From Methanobacteriaceae archaeon (GTDB lineage Archaea > Methanobacteriota > Methanobacteria > Methanobacteriales > Methanobacteriaceae), in contig JAUSNX010000012.1 of NCBI GenBank assembly GCA_030656015.1, positions 124,001 to 188,000 of the forward strand: 64,000 nucleotides of DNA. Direction: 5' to 3'. Each line of letters opens with the position of its first letter. Position 1 is the stretch's first letter. The position numbers and the translations under genes were made by a program. The notes under the pieces were generated by a model. That model searched no databases and was not told the origin of the DNA. It saw only the letters and a list, made by a program, of their open reading frames with translations. Of this stretch, positions 38,448 through 54,918 are shown in pieces.

Positions 38448-39473
38448 TTATTCAAACATTTTCCGCATACATCTTCGGATGGTACCTTCAGCAGCCATTC
38501 CACCCATTAAATTCTGCAATTCATTGGCCAGGGCCTGTGCAGCCACCAAGTTGGTTGGTTGAATGGTTCCTTTTTGCACCCATTTATTTACGTTGTCATC
38601 CAGTTTTTCAAGAGTTTTTATTGCCGCATCCAGTTCTTCCTGTTCCTCGGATAAGTGCATGGATTTAGCACTCTTAATTAGAAGTTCAGGGTTCATGGCT
38701 TTCAGCATTCCATTAACACCAGAGGTTTCTACCAGAGAAGCAATGGTCTGTAAGGTCATTAAAATTTGTTTTTCCACCATTTCTTCTGGGGCCTTAATAA
38801 TCTGAGTACCCACATAGTAGTAATCCAGAACACCAGATAGTGTTACTGCAGTCACCAGCGATCCCATATCTGCTACTGCTGAAGATACATCTGCGGGAAC
38901 AATATAAGCGTCTTTTCCACAGCTTTCAGCTAGTTGCACACATTTTTGTATTTGTGCTTCAGTAGCAATATCCAGATCACTAGAGGAATGTCCACCAATA
39001 ACATAGTGGCCATGCTGAGGAGTTCCAGGTACCGCTGCAGGGTGTAGGGAAGCTATTCCTATGTCTTTCCTATCTTTTCTCAGTTCACGCTCTAAAACAT
39101 AGTATAATACTATAGGAGACACCGTACAAGTGTTGGCAATAATTCCGTTTTCAGGCATGTGTTTAGTAATTTCTTTAGCAACTTCAAAGGTTTTTTTACC
39201 AAATGGAGTGAAAAGAACTGCTATTTCTGCATGTCTAGCTGCTTCTGCATCATCAGCAGTTACTTTGACCCCTGCAGCTTCTACGATTTTCCAATGCTCA
39301 TCACTTAACATTTCTCTATTTGGTTCAGCCAAGTAAACATCATGTCCTGCCTGAGCATATTCTATAGCCATTCGGCTTCCACCATAAGGAGGTACTCCAC
39401 CGTATTTCTCTGGTAATTTAAGTTGGTTCACATAAAGATCCTGATTTCCTGCACCATACACTGAAATTTTCAT
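38448..39473 (-). CDS. Hmd-related protein (H2-forming methylene-H4MPT dehydrogenase paralogue)
   Basis: 341 residues. An N-terminal Rossmann domain starts MKISVYGAGNQDLYVNQLKL. The helical C-terminal part includes ADMGSLVTAVTLSGVLDYYY and LMTLQTIASLVETSGVNGML, both matching Hmd. Cys116 in NTCTVSP aligns with the iron-ligand Cys176 of [Fe]-hydrogenase, and LHPAAVPGTPQHGHYVIGG with its HPGAVP loop. Hmd His14, needed for H2 turnover, lies in GAGCYRTH, and here the loop is GAGNQDLY, so that His is missing. This fits the Hmd-related group of unknown function rather than true Hmd. GGTGAA precedes the ATG. Confidence 0.85.
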   Translation of the reverse strand: MKISVYGAGNQDLYVNQLKLPEKYGGVPPYGGSRMAIEYAQAGHDVYLAEPNREMLSDEHWKIVEAAGVKVTADDAEAARHAEIAVLFTPFGKKTFEVAKEITKHMPENGIIANTCTVSPIVLYYVLERELRKDRKDIGIASLHPAAVPGTPQHGHYVIGGHSSSDLDIATEAQIQKCVQLAESCGKDAYIVPADVSSAVADMGSLVTAVTLSGVLDYYYVGTQIIKAPEEMVEKQILMTLQTIASLVETSGVNGMLKAMNPELLIKSAKSMHLSEEQEELDAAIKTLEKLDDNVNKWVQKGTIQPTNLVAAQALANELQNLMGGMAAEGTIRRCMRKMFE

Positions 39474-39795
39474 TTAATTCACCACGAATAATTTTTTGTA
39501 TCCTATTTTGCATCCTAAAATTTTTTCATTTATGCCTAAACAAAAATCTTATCTTATACTATATGCACCTAAACTACATATTAAAATTATATGGTTTAAA
39601 TTTATAAACCCCTTTATAATTTCTGAAAAAATGGAAAAAAATAATAAAAATAACTATTTTTCTAATAAATAAAAAAATTTCAATGATTGATTATTATTAA
39701 TTAATAAGTTGGATTTACTTACAAATTTTAAAATAAATATTTAAAAAAATAGGAAATAATAAAAAGAAAATAATAAAATATTATAAGATCATTAA
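39474..39795. other. 322-base promoter region upstream of the Hmd-related gene
   Basis: No reading frame is seen. The left part holds the minus-strand promoter and a leader of about 100 nt for the Hmd-related gene. The right part is A-rich on the plus strand and so T-poor after the upstream gene on the minus strand. A near-repeat, GGATGCAAAAT and GGATACAAAAA (minus strand, about 39495-39517), lies within the leader. Confidence 0.4.
39601..39608 (-). promoter_or_regulatory. TATA box candidate of the Hmd-related gene
   Basis: TTTATAAA preceded on the minus strand by the purine-rich AAAGGGG, a BRE-like arrangement. It would start transcription near 39577, leaving a leader of about 100 nt before ATG 39473. 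Confidence 0.4.
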
Positions 39796-40821
<1,026 letters not shown>

Positions 40822-41011
40822 CTATCCTCATTGGTCCTTTTTATTATTTGGATATATCGAATATATTATACTTACTTTTAAACTTATCTTATATCAAAGG
40901 CATAACATTATATTAAAATAAAATTATTAGAAAAATTGATTATCATGATTTTATTATTAAAAACACATTCTTTAACCATACTTGTTAAAAAGCATTTTAA
41001 GGCGATTATAA

Positions 41012-41800
41012 ATGGAAAATAAAGAAATTCCCGTTTTAAATATAGAAAAGGCCATTGAAAAGATGGAAGAATTTATAAAAATAAAAGTGAATGATTCTGG
41101 AACATCTGGAATTGTTCTAGGCCTTAGTGGAGGTATAGACTCCACGATAGTGGCTTATTTATCTCAGAAAGCATTAGGATCTTCCAATGTGCTTGGACTT
41201 ATAATGCCCAGTGAAACTACCTCATCAGAGGATGTAGAGCACGCGGAAGTAATTGCTAAGCTACTGGGAATTGAATATGAAATAATTCATATTGACCATT
41301 TGATCGAACCGTTCTATGATTTATGTTCTCATCAATCCAATGAGCTTGCTCGAGCCAATTTAAAAGCCAGAATAAGAATGATGGTTCTTTATTACCATTC
41401 CAATTCATTGAATAGATTAGTAGCAGGTACTGGTAACCTCAGTGAACTACTGGTAGGTTACTTCACTAAATACGGAGATGGTGGAGTGGACATATTGCCT
41501 ATTGGAGATTTATACAAGACTCATGTCCGAGAAGTGGCCAGAGGCCTGGAAGTTCCGTCCGAAATAATTGAAAAACCTCCCACTGCAGGCTTATGGCCTG
41601 GTCAGACCGATGAAGAAGAACTAGGAATGGAATATGCTGTTCTGGATGAAATTCTTCATTTAATGGTTGATAAATCATTAGAAAATGATATAATTGCTAA
41701 GAAAATTAATTTACCAATTTCTGAAATTCAAAGAATAAGAGAGCGAGTAAAAAACTCCCAGCATAAAATTTGCTCACCAGAAATACCACCCCTCAGATAA
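41012..41800 (+). CDS. nadE: NH3-dependent NAD+ synthetase
   Basis: 262 residues. [16 protein letters not shown] (about residue 34-49) is the PP-loop that binds [23 protein letters not shown] and [18 protein letters not shown] are the deamido-NAD and catalytic loops. The protein lacks the N-terminal nitrilase domain of glutamine-dependent forms, so it uses ammonia. It is followed after 48 bases by cutA, likely in one transcript. Confidence 0.95.
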   Translation: MENKEIPVLNIEKAIEKMEEFIKIKVNDSGTSGIVLGLSGGIDSTIVAYLSQKALGSSNVLGLIMPSETTSSEDVEHAEVIAKLLGIEYEIIHIDHLIEPFYDLCSHQSNELARANLKARIRMMVLYYHSNSLNRLVAGTGNLSELLVGYFTKYGDGGVDILPIGDLYKTHVREVARGLEVPSEIIEKPPTAGLWPGQTDEEELGMEYAVLDEILHLMVDKSLENDIIAKKINLPISEIQRIRERVKNSQHKICSPEIPPLR

Positions 41801-41848
41801 AGATACTAATGAAAATTAATTATAATTCTTCCTAAAGGAGTTGATTAG

Positions 41849-42169
41849 ATGTTTGCCTTGATTTATATTACCACTTCCAGTGAAGATGAATCTTCCCTCA
41901 TAGGAGAAAAATTAGTTTCGGAAAGACTGGTTGGGTGTGCTAACATAATCAGTGACATTAAATCATTCTACTGGTGGCAGGGCAATATAGAAAATGACCA
42001 GGAGTCCATTTTATTAGTTAAAAGTCTGGTAAGTAAGGTTGATGACATTATAAAAAGAGTAAAAGAGTTGCACAGCTATGAAAATCCAGCTATAATAGCC
42101 TTACCCATAATTAATGGTTCACAAGATTATTTGACTTGGCTGGAAGAAGAAATAGAAACTGAAAATTGA
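41849..42169 (+). CDS. cutA: CutA1 divalent-ion tolerance protein
   Basis: 106 residues, the usual CutA1 length, with the core motifs LVGCANIISDIKSFYWWQGNI and VKELHSYENPAIIALPI (both given in outline). CutA1 is a very stable trimer. Its link to copper tolerance in E. coli is old and its true role is unsettled. GGAGTTGAT precedes the ATG. It sits downstream of nadE. Confidence 0.94.
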   Translation: MFALIYITTSSEDESSLIGEKLVSERLVGCANIISDIKSFYWWQGNIENDQESILLVKSLVSKVDDIIKRVKELHSYENPAIIALPIINGSQDYLTWLEEEIETEN

Positions 42170-42427
42170 AATATTAATTTATAAACTTAATTTTCAATAA
42201 AATATAATAGAAATTGTAGTTAATACATATTTTATGTATTTTTCATAATTAATGATATTCGATTATAATGGAATTAATATAATGAATATCAATAATCTTA
42301 TTGACGCATCAATAGTCAGGATTTTTAAAGAATTAATTGAATTAAAGATTAAATTAGATAGAAAAGTAAAAATAAAATAAATTAAATCATTATTTACGAA
42401 TTTAAACTTATTGTGACGGTGATTCTG

Positions 42428-45292
42428 TTGAAAAAGAACGTGGAGAGTAAATGGCAAAAGAAATGGGATGAATCAAAAGTATTTCAATCAGATCCAGATG
42501 AAAGAGAAAAATTATTCTTAACGGTTGCCTACCCTTATCCCAGTGGCGCCATGCACATTGGGCACGGACGTACCTATACTGTTCCTGATGTTTATGCACG
42601 TTTTAAAAGAATGCGAGGATATAATGTGCTATTTCCCATGGCTTGGCACGTTACTGGAGCCCCGGTTATTGGAATAGCCAAGCGTATACAGCGTCGCGAC
42701 CCCTGGACCATGGATATTTACCAGAATATCCATAAAGTACCTGAAGAGGAACTGGAAAGATTCACAGACCCAGAATACATTGTAAAGTACTTCAGTAGTG
42801 AGTATCATGAAGTTATGGAACATATGGGTTATTCCATAGACTGGAGAAGAGAATTTAGAACTACTGATCCATCTTATCAAAAATTTATTGAATGGCAAAT
42901 TCGCCAACTCAAAGACAAAGGCTATGTAAAACAGGGTGCCCACCCAGTGAAGTACTGTGGCGAGTGTGAAAATCCTGTAGGAGATCACGACCTTTTAGAA
43001 GGGGAAGGTGTGGGAATTAACGAATTAACCCTTCTTAAATTTGAAATTGATGGTTATTTCCTTGTCCCGGCAACTTTCCGCCCAGAAACTATTTACGGAG
43101 CCACTAACCTCTGGCTAAATCCTGAAGTTAATTATCTTAAAGTTAGGGCTGATGATGAAGAATGGTTAATAAGTAAAGAGGCTCATGACAATCTTTCACA
43201 ACAAAAAACCTTAGAAATCATAGAAGAAGTTGATCCCAAGCCATTAATTGGTCGCATGGTAAAAAATATCGTTACGGGGGAAGAACACCCTATTCTACCA
43301 GCTAGTTTTGTTGATCCAGAATATGGGAGTGGGGTGGTCTTTTCTGTACCGGGTCATGCCCCCGCAGATTATATTGCCCTTCAAGATCTTAAAAACAATC
43401 CAGAACTTCTAAATAAATATGATCTAAAAGAAATTGTGCAAAAAATTCAACCTATTAATGTCATTACTTTAAAAGGATATGGAGAATTCCCTGCTCAGGA
43501 ATTAATTGAAAAGTTGGGTGTTAAAAATCAAAATGATGCCAAACTCCAGGAAGCCACCAATGAGCTTTACAAACAGGAACATGCTAAGGGAGTTATGAGT
43601 GAGCATATAACCAATTATAGTGGCCGTAAAGTCTCGGTAGCCCGTGATGAAATAAGTGCCCAGCTTCGGGAAATAGGTCAGGCCAGTTTAATGTATGATT
43701 TTGCTGAAAGACCCGTTATTTGCCGCTGCGGAAACCGTTGTGTAGTTAAAATAATGGAAGACCAGTGGTTCATGAAGTATTCTGATGAAGAATGGAAAAA
43801 TAAAACTCGAAACACTCTGGAAAGGATGAAAATTGTCCCTGAAGAAGTTCGAGCCAATTTCAAATATTATATTGGATGGTTACATGATTGGGCCTGTTCT
43901 CGTAGGATTGGGCTGGGAACCAAGATTCCATGGGATCCACAGTGGATAATAGAACCACTGACCGATTCCAGCATTTACATGTCATATTATACTATTGCCA
44001 AATACCTTAGAGAAATGAATCCTGATCATTTAAATGATGAATTCTTCTCACAAGTGTTCTTAAATAAACCTGGGGATGTTAAAGTAGAAGAAAGTCTTTT
44101 AAATGAAATAAAAGATGAATTCAACTACTGGTATCCGCTGGATTGGAGATTATCAGCCAAGGATCTGATTGGAAACCACCTCACCTTCCATGTATTCCAC
44201 CACGCCGCCATATTTCCCGAAGACAAACGGCCACAAGGAATTGTTGTATTCGGAATGGGGCTCTTAGAAGGCCATAAAATGTCGTCCTCTAAAGGAAATG
44301 TAATACTTCTCTCTGATGCTATTAGTAATCATGGCGCAGATGTGGTAAGACTCTTTTTAATGTCTGCTGCCGAACCATGGCAGGACTTTGATTGGAGAGA
44401 AAAGGAGGTCAAAGGAACTAAGAGGAGACTGGAATGGTTCGTAGAGTTCGCTCAAAGAGTGGAAGACATACATGAAGGCCCACTCTACATCAATGAAGTT
44501 GGAACTGAATCAGATATTGTTCCAAAGAACTTCATAAGTAAATGGATGCTGGGCCAATTAAATCTAAGAATTAAAGATGCCACTGAAGCATTAGAAGGAT
44601 TCCAAACCAGAAAAGCAGTTCAAGACTCTCTTTTCCTCCTTAAAAAGGATCTGGATCATTACTTCCACCGGATTAAATCTGACCTAGAGAATGAGGAACA
44701 AGTACCCGAAATTTCATTTGTTCTGGCCACGGTTCTAGAAGCATGGATTAGATTAATGGCTCCTTTCACACCTCACACCTCAGAAGAACTTTGGGAGAAA
44801 TATGGGGGAGAAGGATTTGTATCAGAAGCTCCATGGCCCAAATATAATCCGGATTTAGTAGATGATAAGGTTCAAAAGGCAGAAGAAATCATCCAGGGAC
44901 TGGTTAAAGATATTTCAGAGATTAAAAAAATTGTAGATGTGGAACCCGAAAAAATACATGTTTATCTGGCTCCGGAATGGAAATGGAATGTTTTTGACAT
45001 AGCCCGCGAAGTTGGAAGGCCTGATATTGGTCGAATAATGGGCCAATCTGTGCAGCAAAATGTCCATGATGATAAAAAGGAAATTGCTGAGTTTGCTAAA
45101 AAAATAAGCCGGGAAATGACCCGTATTAGTTATGTAGGCTATCTGGATGAGTACCAAATACTTTCTGATTCTTTGGATTACATATCCGGAGAAGTAGGAG
45201 CAGAAGTTATTGTTCACCAGGACGCTGATTATGACCCTGAAGCTAAGGCCAAAAATGCCATGCCCTATAAACCGGCTATTTTCATAGAATAA
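42428..45292 (+). CDS. leuS: leucyl-tRNA synthetase, archaeal type
   Basis: 954 residues from a TTG start ([15 protein letters not shown]), four bases after GGTGAT at 42418-42423. A GTG at 42413 lies before that site and is unlikely. Class I motifs are [12 protein letters not shown] (HIGH, about residue 40) and [11 protein letters not shown] (KMSKS, about 615). The CP1 editing domain has [14 protein letters not shown]. Length and C-terminal extension are those of archaeal/eukaryotic LeuRS. A short frame MNINNLIDASIVRIF (42282-42380) precedes it but has no ribosome binding site. Confidence 0.96.
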   Translation: MKKNVESKWQKKWDESKVFQSDPDEREKLFLTVAYPYPSGAMHIGHGRTYTVPDVYARFKRMRGYNVLFPMAWHVTGAPVIGIAKRIQRRDPWTMDIYQNIHKVPEEELERFTDPEYIVKYFSSEYHEVMEHMGYSIDWRREFRTTDPSYQKFIEWQIRQLKDKGYVKQGAHPVKYCGECENPVGDHDLLEGEGVGINELTLLKFEIDGYFLVPATFRPETIYGATNLWLNPEVNYLKVRADDEEWLISKEAHDNLSQQKTLEIIEEVDPKPLIGRMVKNIVTGEEHPILPASFVDPEYGSGVVFSVPGHAPADYIALQDLKNNPELLNKYDLKEIVQKIQPINVITLKGYGEFPAQELIEKLGVKNQNDAKLQEATNELYKQEHAKGVMSEHITNYSGRKVSVARDEISAQLREIGQASLMYDFAERPVICRCGNRCVVKIMEDQWFMKYSDEEWKNKTRNTLERMKIVPEEVRANFKYYIGWLHDWACSRRIGLGTKIPWDPQWIIEPLTDSSIYMSYYTIAKYLREMNPDHLNDEFFSQVFLNKPGDVKVEESLLNEIKDEFNYWYPLDWRLSAKDLIGNHLTFHVFHHAAIFPEDKRPQGIVVFGMGLLEGHKMSSSKGNVILLSDAISNHGADVVRLFLMSAAEPWQDFDWREKEVKGTKRRLEWFVEFAQRVEDIHEGPLYINEVGTESDIVPKNFISKWMLGQLNLRIKDATEALEGFQTRKAVQDSLFLLKKDLDHYFHRIKSDLENEEQVPEISFVLATVLEAWIRLMAPFTPHTSEELWEKYGGEGFVSEAPWPKYNPDLVDDKVQKAEEIIQGLVKDISEIKKIVDVEPEKIHVYLAPEWKWNVFDIAREVGRPDIGRIMGQSVQQNVHDDKKEIAEFAKKISREMTRISYVGYLDEYQILSDSLDYISGEVGAEVIVHQDADYDPEAKAKNAMPYKPAIFIE

Positions 45293-45406
45293 ACAGAAAA
45301 AGAATTTTAATTAGAATATTTTTAATAGAATATTTTAAAAATATTCAATTTTGTTATATTTTTTGTTAATTTTAGATTAAAAGGAATTCAAAGGAGGAAT
45401 AGTCAA

Positions 45407-45610
45407 ATGGGTAAAAAACCAGAAACTAATCGGGTGTATGCTACAATTATAATCAGTTTTTTATGGTTACTATCACTGGGACTGTGGTTATTTTTCTATG
45501 CCGAAAGTTACAGCATTATCCAGAATATTGCAGTATTCATAATTTCCATAGTAGTTTTGGGAGCTATTACCGTAGCTTTATGGGTCCCCTGGAGCATGAA
45601 AAATGCTTAA
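45407..45610 (+). CDS. small two-helix membrane protein
   Basis: 67 residues: a basic start MGKKPETNRVYATIIIS, two helices (about 12-29 and 37-58), and a C-terminal WSMKNA tail. A strong AAAGGAGGAAT lies eight bases before the ATG. No family recognised. It lies between leuS and another membrane protein on the same strand. Confidence 0.65.
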   Translation: MGKKPETNRVYATIIISFLWLLSLGLWLFFYAESYSIIQNIAVFIISIVVLGAITVALWVPWSMKNA

Positions 45611-45774
45611 ATTAACTTAATTTAATAATAAACTCTTTATTTTTAATTTTTAGCTTCTTAAAAGTAGTCTTAAAAATAAAATGTCTTAGTTTTATTTCAT
45701 TAATAAATGTCAAGCATTATTTAAAATATTAAATTATTTTAATAACAAGAATTAAATCCATAATAGTGATCACC

Positions 45775-46173
45775 ATGAAAATTAGAAACATCATTGCTAT
45801 TTATTCACTTTTCATTGGTATTTTAATGATAGTTATGTGGAGCATGTTTATTTTAACTGGCCAGGTGCCAGAAATGGCCACTAAACCTGCTGAAATTATG
45901 CTGCACTTACTGGCCGAATTTATTACATCAGTTCTCTTAATAGGGGGAGGAATAGGCCTTTTAAAGAAGATAAAAATAGGTTACAACCTTAATCTACTGG
46001 CCCTGGGAATGTTGTTATACACCTTAATTGTCAGTCCAGGCTATTACTTGCAAAGGGGAGATTTAGCCTTTGTGGGAGTATTTTTCATGCTTTTAATAGC
46101 AACTCTGGTGTTTTTAATTATAAGTTTGAAAAAAGAATATGAAATAAAGCTGGATCGTTTATCACCCGAATAA
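45775..46173 (+). CDS. hypothetical four-helix membrane protein
   Basis: 132 residues from MKIRNIIAIYSLF, chosen because GTGATC sits three bases upstream; an in-frame GTG at 45766 is the first codon of that site. Four hydrophobic helices are visible (about 4-26, 43-60, 66-87 and 93-115), then a charged tail EYEIKLDRLSPE. I do not recognise the family. Confidence 0.6.
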   Translation: MKIRNIIAIYSLFIGILMIVMWSMFILTGQVPEMATKPAEIMLHLLAEFITSVLLIGGGIGLLKKIKIGYNLNLLALGMLLYTLIVSPGYYLQRGDLAFVGVFFMLLIATLVFLIISLKKEYEIKLDRLSPE

Positions 46174-46342
46174 TCAATCCTCTTTTAAAATATTTTCAAA
46201 TAAATTTTTAAAAAAAATAAATTTATTGAATTTCTTCATTCAATGCTTTTTTCTAATTTATATTAATTTTAAATAAATAAAAATTAAATCAAAAAAAAAG
46301 TATTAAAAATAATATAAAATAAATAGAATTCTTAAAATAGAT

Positions 46343-47203
46343 TTATATTATTCTTTCTATAGGCACTACTAAAATATCCCGTGCACCTAACTTTTTTAAT
46401 TGATTTACAAGTTTAAAGACATCAAATTCATCAACAACCGCGTGAACTGCCACTACATGCTCACTAGAAAGCACTTTGGATATGGTAGGTCCGGTCATGC
46501 CTGGCATAGCCCGAGTTACTTTATCAAGATTTCCTTCATCTACATTAAGCATAATGAGCTTTTTACCTTCAGCATCCATTACACCCCTAATTCCAGTGCG
46601 TACTTCTTCAATTATTTCTTTTTTTTCATTGTAGCTTTTAGGATTAGCTATTAATTTAATAGAGCTGTCAAGAATAGTATCTATTATTTTGAGATGATTC
46701 ATTTTTAAAGTGGTTCCTGTGCTGGTGAGATCAGTTATGATATCTGCCACCCCAATAAAAGGTGCAATCTCAGTAGAACCACTTAATTCCACTATTTTAG
46801 CATCAATGCCATTTTTTTCCAAATATCTGCCAGTTAAATTAGGAAATTCTGTGGCCACCACTGTTCCAGATTCTATATCACTTAATGATTCCACTGATGA
46901 ATCTTCTGGAACTGCTAAAACTAAACTAGCATTTCCAAAATTAAGGTCTTCTAATAACCTTATTTGAACATTTTTTTCTTCAATTAGGTCCAAGCCAGTT
47001 ATTCCAATATCTGCTGCCCCATCAGCCACAAATTCAGGTATATCTGCTGCCCGAGTGAACATGACTGTTATATCCGGATGATAAGTATCTGAGAAAAGTT
47101 TTCTATTGGCCGTGTCTTTTAATCCAATCCCTGCCTTTGATAAAAGCTTTACCGAAGGTTCGCTGATTCTTCCCTTAGATGGGATAGCTATTCTAAGTTT
47201 CAT
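46343..47203 (-). CDS. hisG: ATP phosphoribosyltransferase, long (HisG-L) form
   Basis: 286 residues from MKLRIAIPSKGRISEPSVKL, directly after GGAGGAGAAT. A TTG at 47215 lies within that ribosome binding site. The catalytic half has ADIGITGLDLIEE and ITDLTSTGTTLKMNHL, the phosphate-binding loop. The C-terminal 75 residues (HAVVDEFDVFKLVNQLKKLGARDILVVPIE in outline) are the ACT-like domain that mediates histidine feedback in the long form. First step of histidine synthesis. HisZ is not needed. Confidence 0.95.
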   Translation of the reverse strand: MKLRIAIPSKGRISEPSVKLLSKAGIGLKDTANRKLFSDTYHPDITVMFTRAADIPEFVADGAADIGITGLDLIEEKNVQIRLLEDLNFGNASLVLAVPEDSSVESLSDIESGTVVATEFPNLTGRYLEKNGIDAKIVELSGSTEIAPFIGVADIITDLTSTGTTLKMNHLKIIDTILDSSIKLIANPKSYNEKKEIIEEVRTGIRGVMDAEGKKLIMLNVDEGNLDKVTRAMPGMTGPTISKVLSSEHVVAVHAVVDEFDVFKLVNQLKKLGARDILVVPIERII

Positions 47204-47215
47204 ATTCTCCTCCAA

Positions 47216-47592
47216 GCTAAATTAGTCCATTAATATTTATTATGCAATTTAATAGATGATATTTTATGTAATTAATCAAGAGTTAGTTTATAAATCAATT
47301 ATGAATGTTTTAAGTTTTAAATTTCAGTTTTATTTATTTAATTTATATTATTATATTTTTATTCTAGATTTAATTTTGTTCTTCCTATTAACACTAATAG
47401 ATATCTCCATAAAATCATATTATATGCCAAAATATTAATATTAACAGATTTATTGATAAAACATTACGTTAGATAAAAAATTTCAGTTGTATATTTTAAA
47501 TAGTAATAATTTTAGAATATATAACAAGAATTTTAATATTAAAATCCATTTGAAATATAATTAAGCTTATAAATTAGGAATACGAGGTTTTT
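47216..47592. other. divergent promoter region between hisG and the large histidine kinase gene
   Basis: About 75-80 % A+T with no convincing gene. A 60-residue plus-strand frame at 47256-47438 is nearly all Phe, Leu, Ile and Tyr, which is what random AT-rich DNA gives, and it has no ribosome binding site. TATATTTTAAATAG near 47487 could be the kinase promoter. Confidence 0.4.
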
Positions 47593-52674
<5,082 letters not shown>

Positions 52675-52825
52675 TTATTAAACATTGATTAATATTCCTG
52701 AAATTAAATTTATGACTAATTAATTAAATTAATATTCATTTTATCAATATATTAAAAAGTGGAGTTATTAAAAAATAAATTACTATATACGATAACTTTT
52801 AACAAAATTCAATTAGAGGCCGAAT

Positions 52826-54118
52826 ATGGAAAATCATACCATTCTAATAAAAAATGCTCAAATATTAGGCGGAACAGTGAATAATGGATCCGTGTTAATA
52901 GAAAATGATAAAATTATTGAAATCAATGATAAGATTGATTTTAGCCATATAGATAAAGTCATAGATGCTGAAAATAAAATTTTAATGCCCGGAATGGTCA
53001 ATACCCATACTCACCTATCCATGAGTTTGCTTAGAGGTCTGGCCGATGATTTACCACTGGACACCTGGTTAAATGAACATATATGGCCCATGGAGGCCCA
53101 CCTAAATGGAGATTACTGCTATGCCGGGGCTTTATTGGCCTGCGTGGAAATGATAAAATCGGGAACCACTACCTTTAATGATATGTACTTTTTTATGGAT
53201 GATGTGGCCCGGGCCGCAGATGAAGCCGGCCTAAGGGGCATTTTAAGCCACGGCATGATTGATCTAGGCGACGAAGAAAAAAGAAAGGCTGAGTTTAAGG
53301 AAAGCAAGCGCCTCATTGAAGAATGTCATGACACTGCAGATGGGAGAATAACCGTAGCATTTGGACCTCACTCAGCATACACCTGTTCTAAAGAACTTTT
53401 GAAAGGAGTAAGAAAGGAAGCTAATAAATATGGCAATCATATACACATCCATGTAGCTGAGACGGAATATGAAGTTCAACAAGTAATGGGGGCCCATGGG
53501 AAACGTCCATTTGAATATTTAGATGAAATTGGCCTTTTAGGAGAGGATGTTCTGGCCGCTCATGCCGTGCACCTTTCTACAGATGAAATAGAAATTGTAA
53601 AAAAAAGGGGAGTTAAATTATCTCACAATCCAGCCAGTAATATGAAACTAGCTTCAGGAGTTTCACCAGTGCCTGAGATGCTTAAAAAAGGAATCTGTGT
53701 ATCCCTGGGAACCGATGGTGCCGCTTCCAATAACAATTTAGATATGTTAGAAGAGATGAAACTTGCTGCACTGCTCCAGAAAATCCATAATATGGATCCT
53801 ACTTATTTAACTGCCCAGCAAACCTATGAAATGGCCACTATTAATGGAGCCCATGCTCTGGGAATGGAAAGTGATATTGGAACTATCGAAGTGGGTAAAA
53901 AGGCAGATTTAGTTCTTTTAGATTCTAAAGCCCCTCATTTAACACCATTTAGAAACCCATTATCCCACCTTGTTTATTCCGCCAGTGGCAGTGATGTAAA
54001 TACTACCATATGTAATGGAAAGATCTTAATGGAAAATAGAGAAGTTTTAAGCATTCCTGAAGCACAAATAATTGAAATGTCTCAGAACGCTGCTGAAGAA
54101 ATGCTTTCTAAAAATTAA
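52826..54118 (+). CDS. 5'-deoxyadenosine / S-adenosylhomocysteine / methylthioadenosine deaminase
   Basis: 430 residues of the amidohydrolase superfamily, MtaD/DadD group. MPGMVNTHTHLSMSLLRGLADD binds metal and substrate (HxH). IHIHVAETEYE and AAHAVHLS supply the other His residues, and SLGTDGAASNNNLD the catalytic Asp. In methanogens lacking classical SAH hydrolase partners, this enzyme deaminates 5'-deoxyadenosine, SAH and MTA from SAM-using enzymes to inosine forms for salvage. GAGG precedes the ATG. Confidence 0.9.
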   Translation: MENHTILIKNAQILGGTVNNGSVLIENDKIIEINDKIDFSHIDKVIDAENKILMPGMVNTHTHLSMSLLRGLADDLPLDTWLNEHIWPMEAHLNGDYCYAGALLACVEMIKSGTTTFNDMYFFMDDVARAADEAGLRGILSHGMIDLGDEEKRKAEFKESKRLIEECHDTADGRITVAFGPHSAYTCSKELLKGVRKEANKYGNHIHIHVAETEYEVQQVMGAHGKRPFEYLDEIGLLGEDVLAAHAVHLSTDEIEIVKKRGVKLSHNPASNMKLASGVSPVPEMLKKGICVSLGTDGAASNNNLDMLEEMKLAALLQKIHNMDPTYLTAQQTYEMATINGAHALGMESDIGTIEVGKKADLVLLDSKAPHLTPFRNPLSHLVYSASGSDVNTTICNGKILMENREVLSIPEAQIIEMSQNAAEEMLSKN

Positions 54119-54193
54119 TTTCTTTTAATTTTTTTATTTATTATAATATATTATCATGAAATATTTCCAAAAACATGAAAATTAGGACATAAT

Positions 54194-54874
54194 ATGAATC
54201 CATTAGTACTTTTTGACATTGACAAAACCCTTATTGACCGTTCAGAGTGTCATCACCAGGCATTTATACATGCCTTTAAGAAAATTTATGGAGTGGATAC
54301 TTCGGTGGAAGTAATCAACTATCATGGAAAGACAGATCCCCAAATTATGCATGAGGTTTTACTTGCAGAAGGCCTCGATGAAAATGACATCTGTCCATTT
54401 AAAAATGATTTTCTTAATTCTATCTCCAATTATTTTATTGCTAATGTAAAGTATGATAAAATTAAAGTAATTGATGGGGCTATGCCACTACTAAAAGAGC
54501 TTGAAAATCGAAAAGTGCTACTGGGACTTCTGACTGGAAATATAGAAACTATTGCCTATTCCAAGCTCAATCACGTGGGCCTGGGCCACTATTTTAAATT
54601 AGGAGGATTTGGAAGCGATAGCCATTATAGGCCAAATCTAGTCTTAAAGGCCATACAAAGGGCAGAAAATGATTTTAGGTTTGTGAGAAATAAAAATAAT
54701 GTTTTTGTGGTGGGCGATACACCTCTGGATGTGGCCGCTGGTTTAAAAGCTGGGATTTTGACCATTGGTGTGGCCAGTGGGGAGTATTCTAAAAATGAAT
54801 TACTGAATAGCGGGGCCCACTATGTTTTAGATGATTTAAGGAACAAAAATAAGTTTTTAAAAATATTATTATGA
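54194..54874 (+). CDS. HAD-superfamily phosphatase
   Basis: 226 residues. Motif I LFDIDKTLIDRS at the start, motif II LLTGNIETIA (about residue 115), a lysine in the RPNLVLKAIQRAE region, and motif IV FVVGDTPLDVAAG (about 175). The cap is a small helical type (about 17-95), as in phosphoglycolate-phosphatase-like enzymes. The substrate is not predictable. It is 76 bases after the deaminase gene and may share its transcript. Confidence 0.87.
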   Translation: MNPLVLFDIDKTLIDRSECHHQAFIHAFKKIYGVDTSVEVINYHGKTDPQIMHEVLLAEGLDENDICPFKNDFLNSISNYFIANVKYDKIKVIDGAMPLLKELENRKVLLGLLTGNIETIAYSKLNHVGLGHYFKLGGFGSDSHYRPNLVLKAIQRAENDFRFVRNKNNVFVVGDTPLDVAAGLKAGILTIGVASGEYSKNELLNSGAHYVLDDLRNKNKFLKILL

Positions 54875-54918
54875 ATTGTTAGTTGTTTTTAAAATTAATA
54901 AAAATAATGAAAAAAAAA

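Noticed and set aside
42282-42380. 32-codon frame before leuS as a leucine-responsive leader peptide
   Set aside because: It has four or five scattered Leu codons rather than a run, no ribosome binding site and no visible attenuator hairpin.
47256-47438. 60-residue plus-strand frame before the large kinase gene
   Set aside because: Composition is almost only Phe, Leu, Ile and Tyr as expected from random AT-rich DNA. No ribosome binding site.
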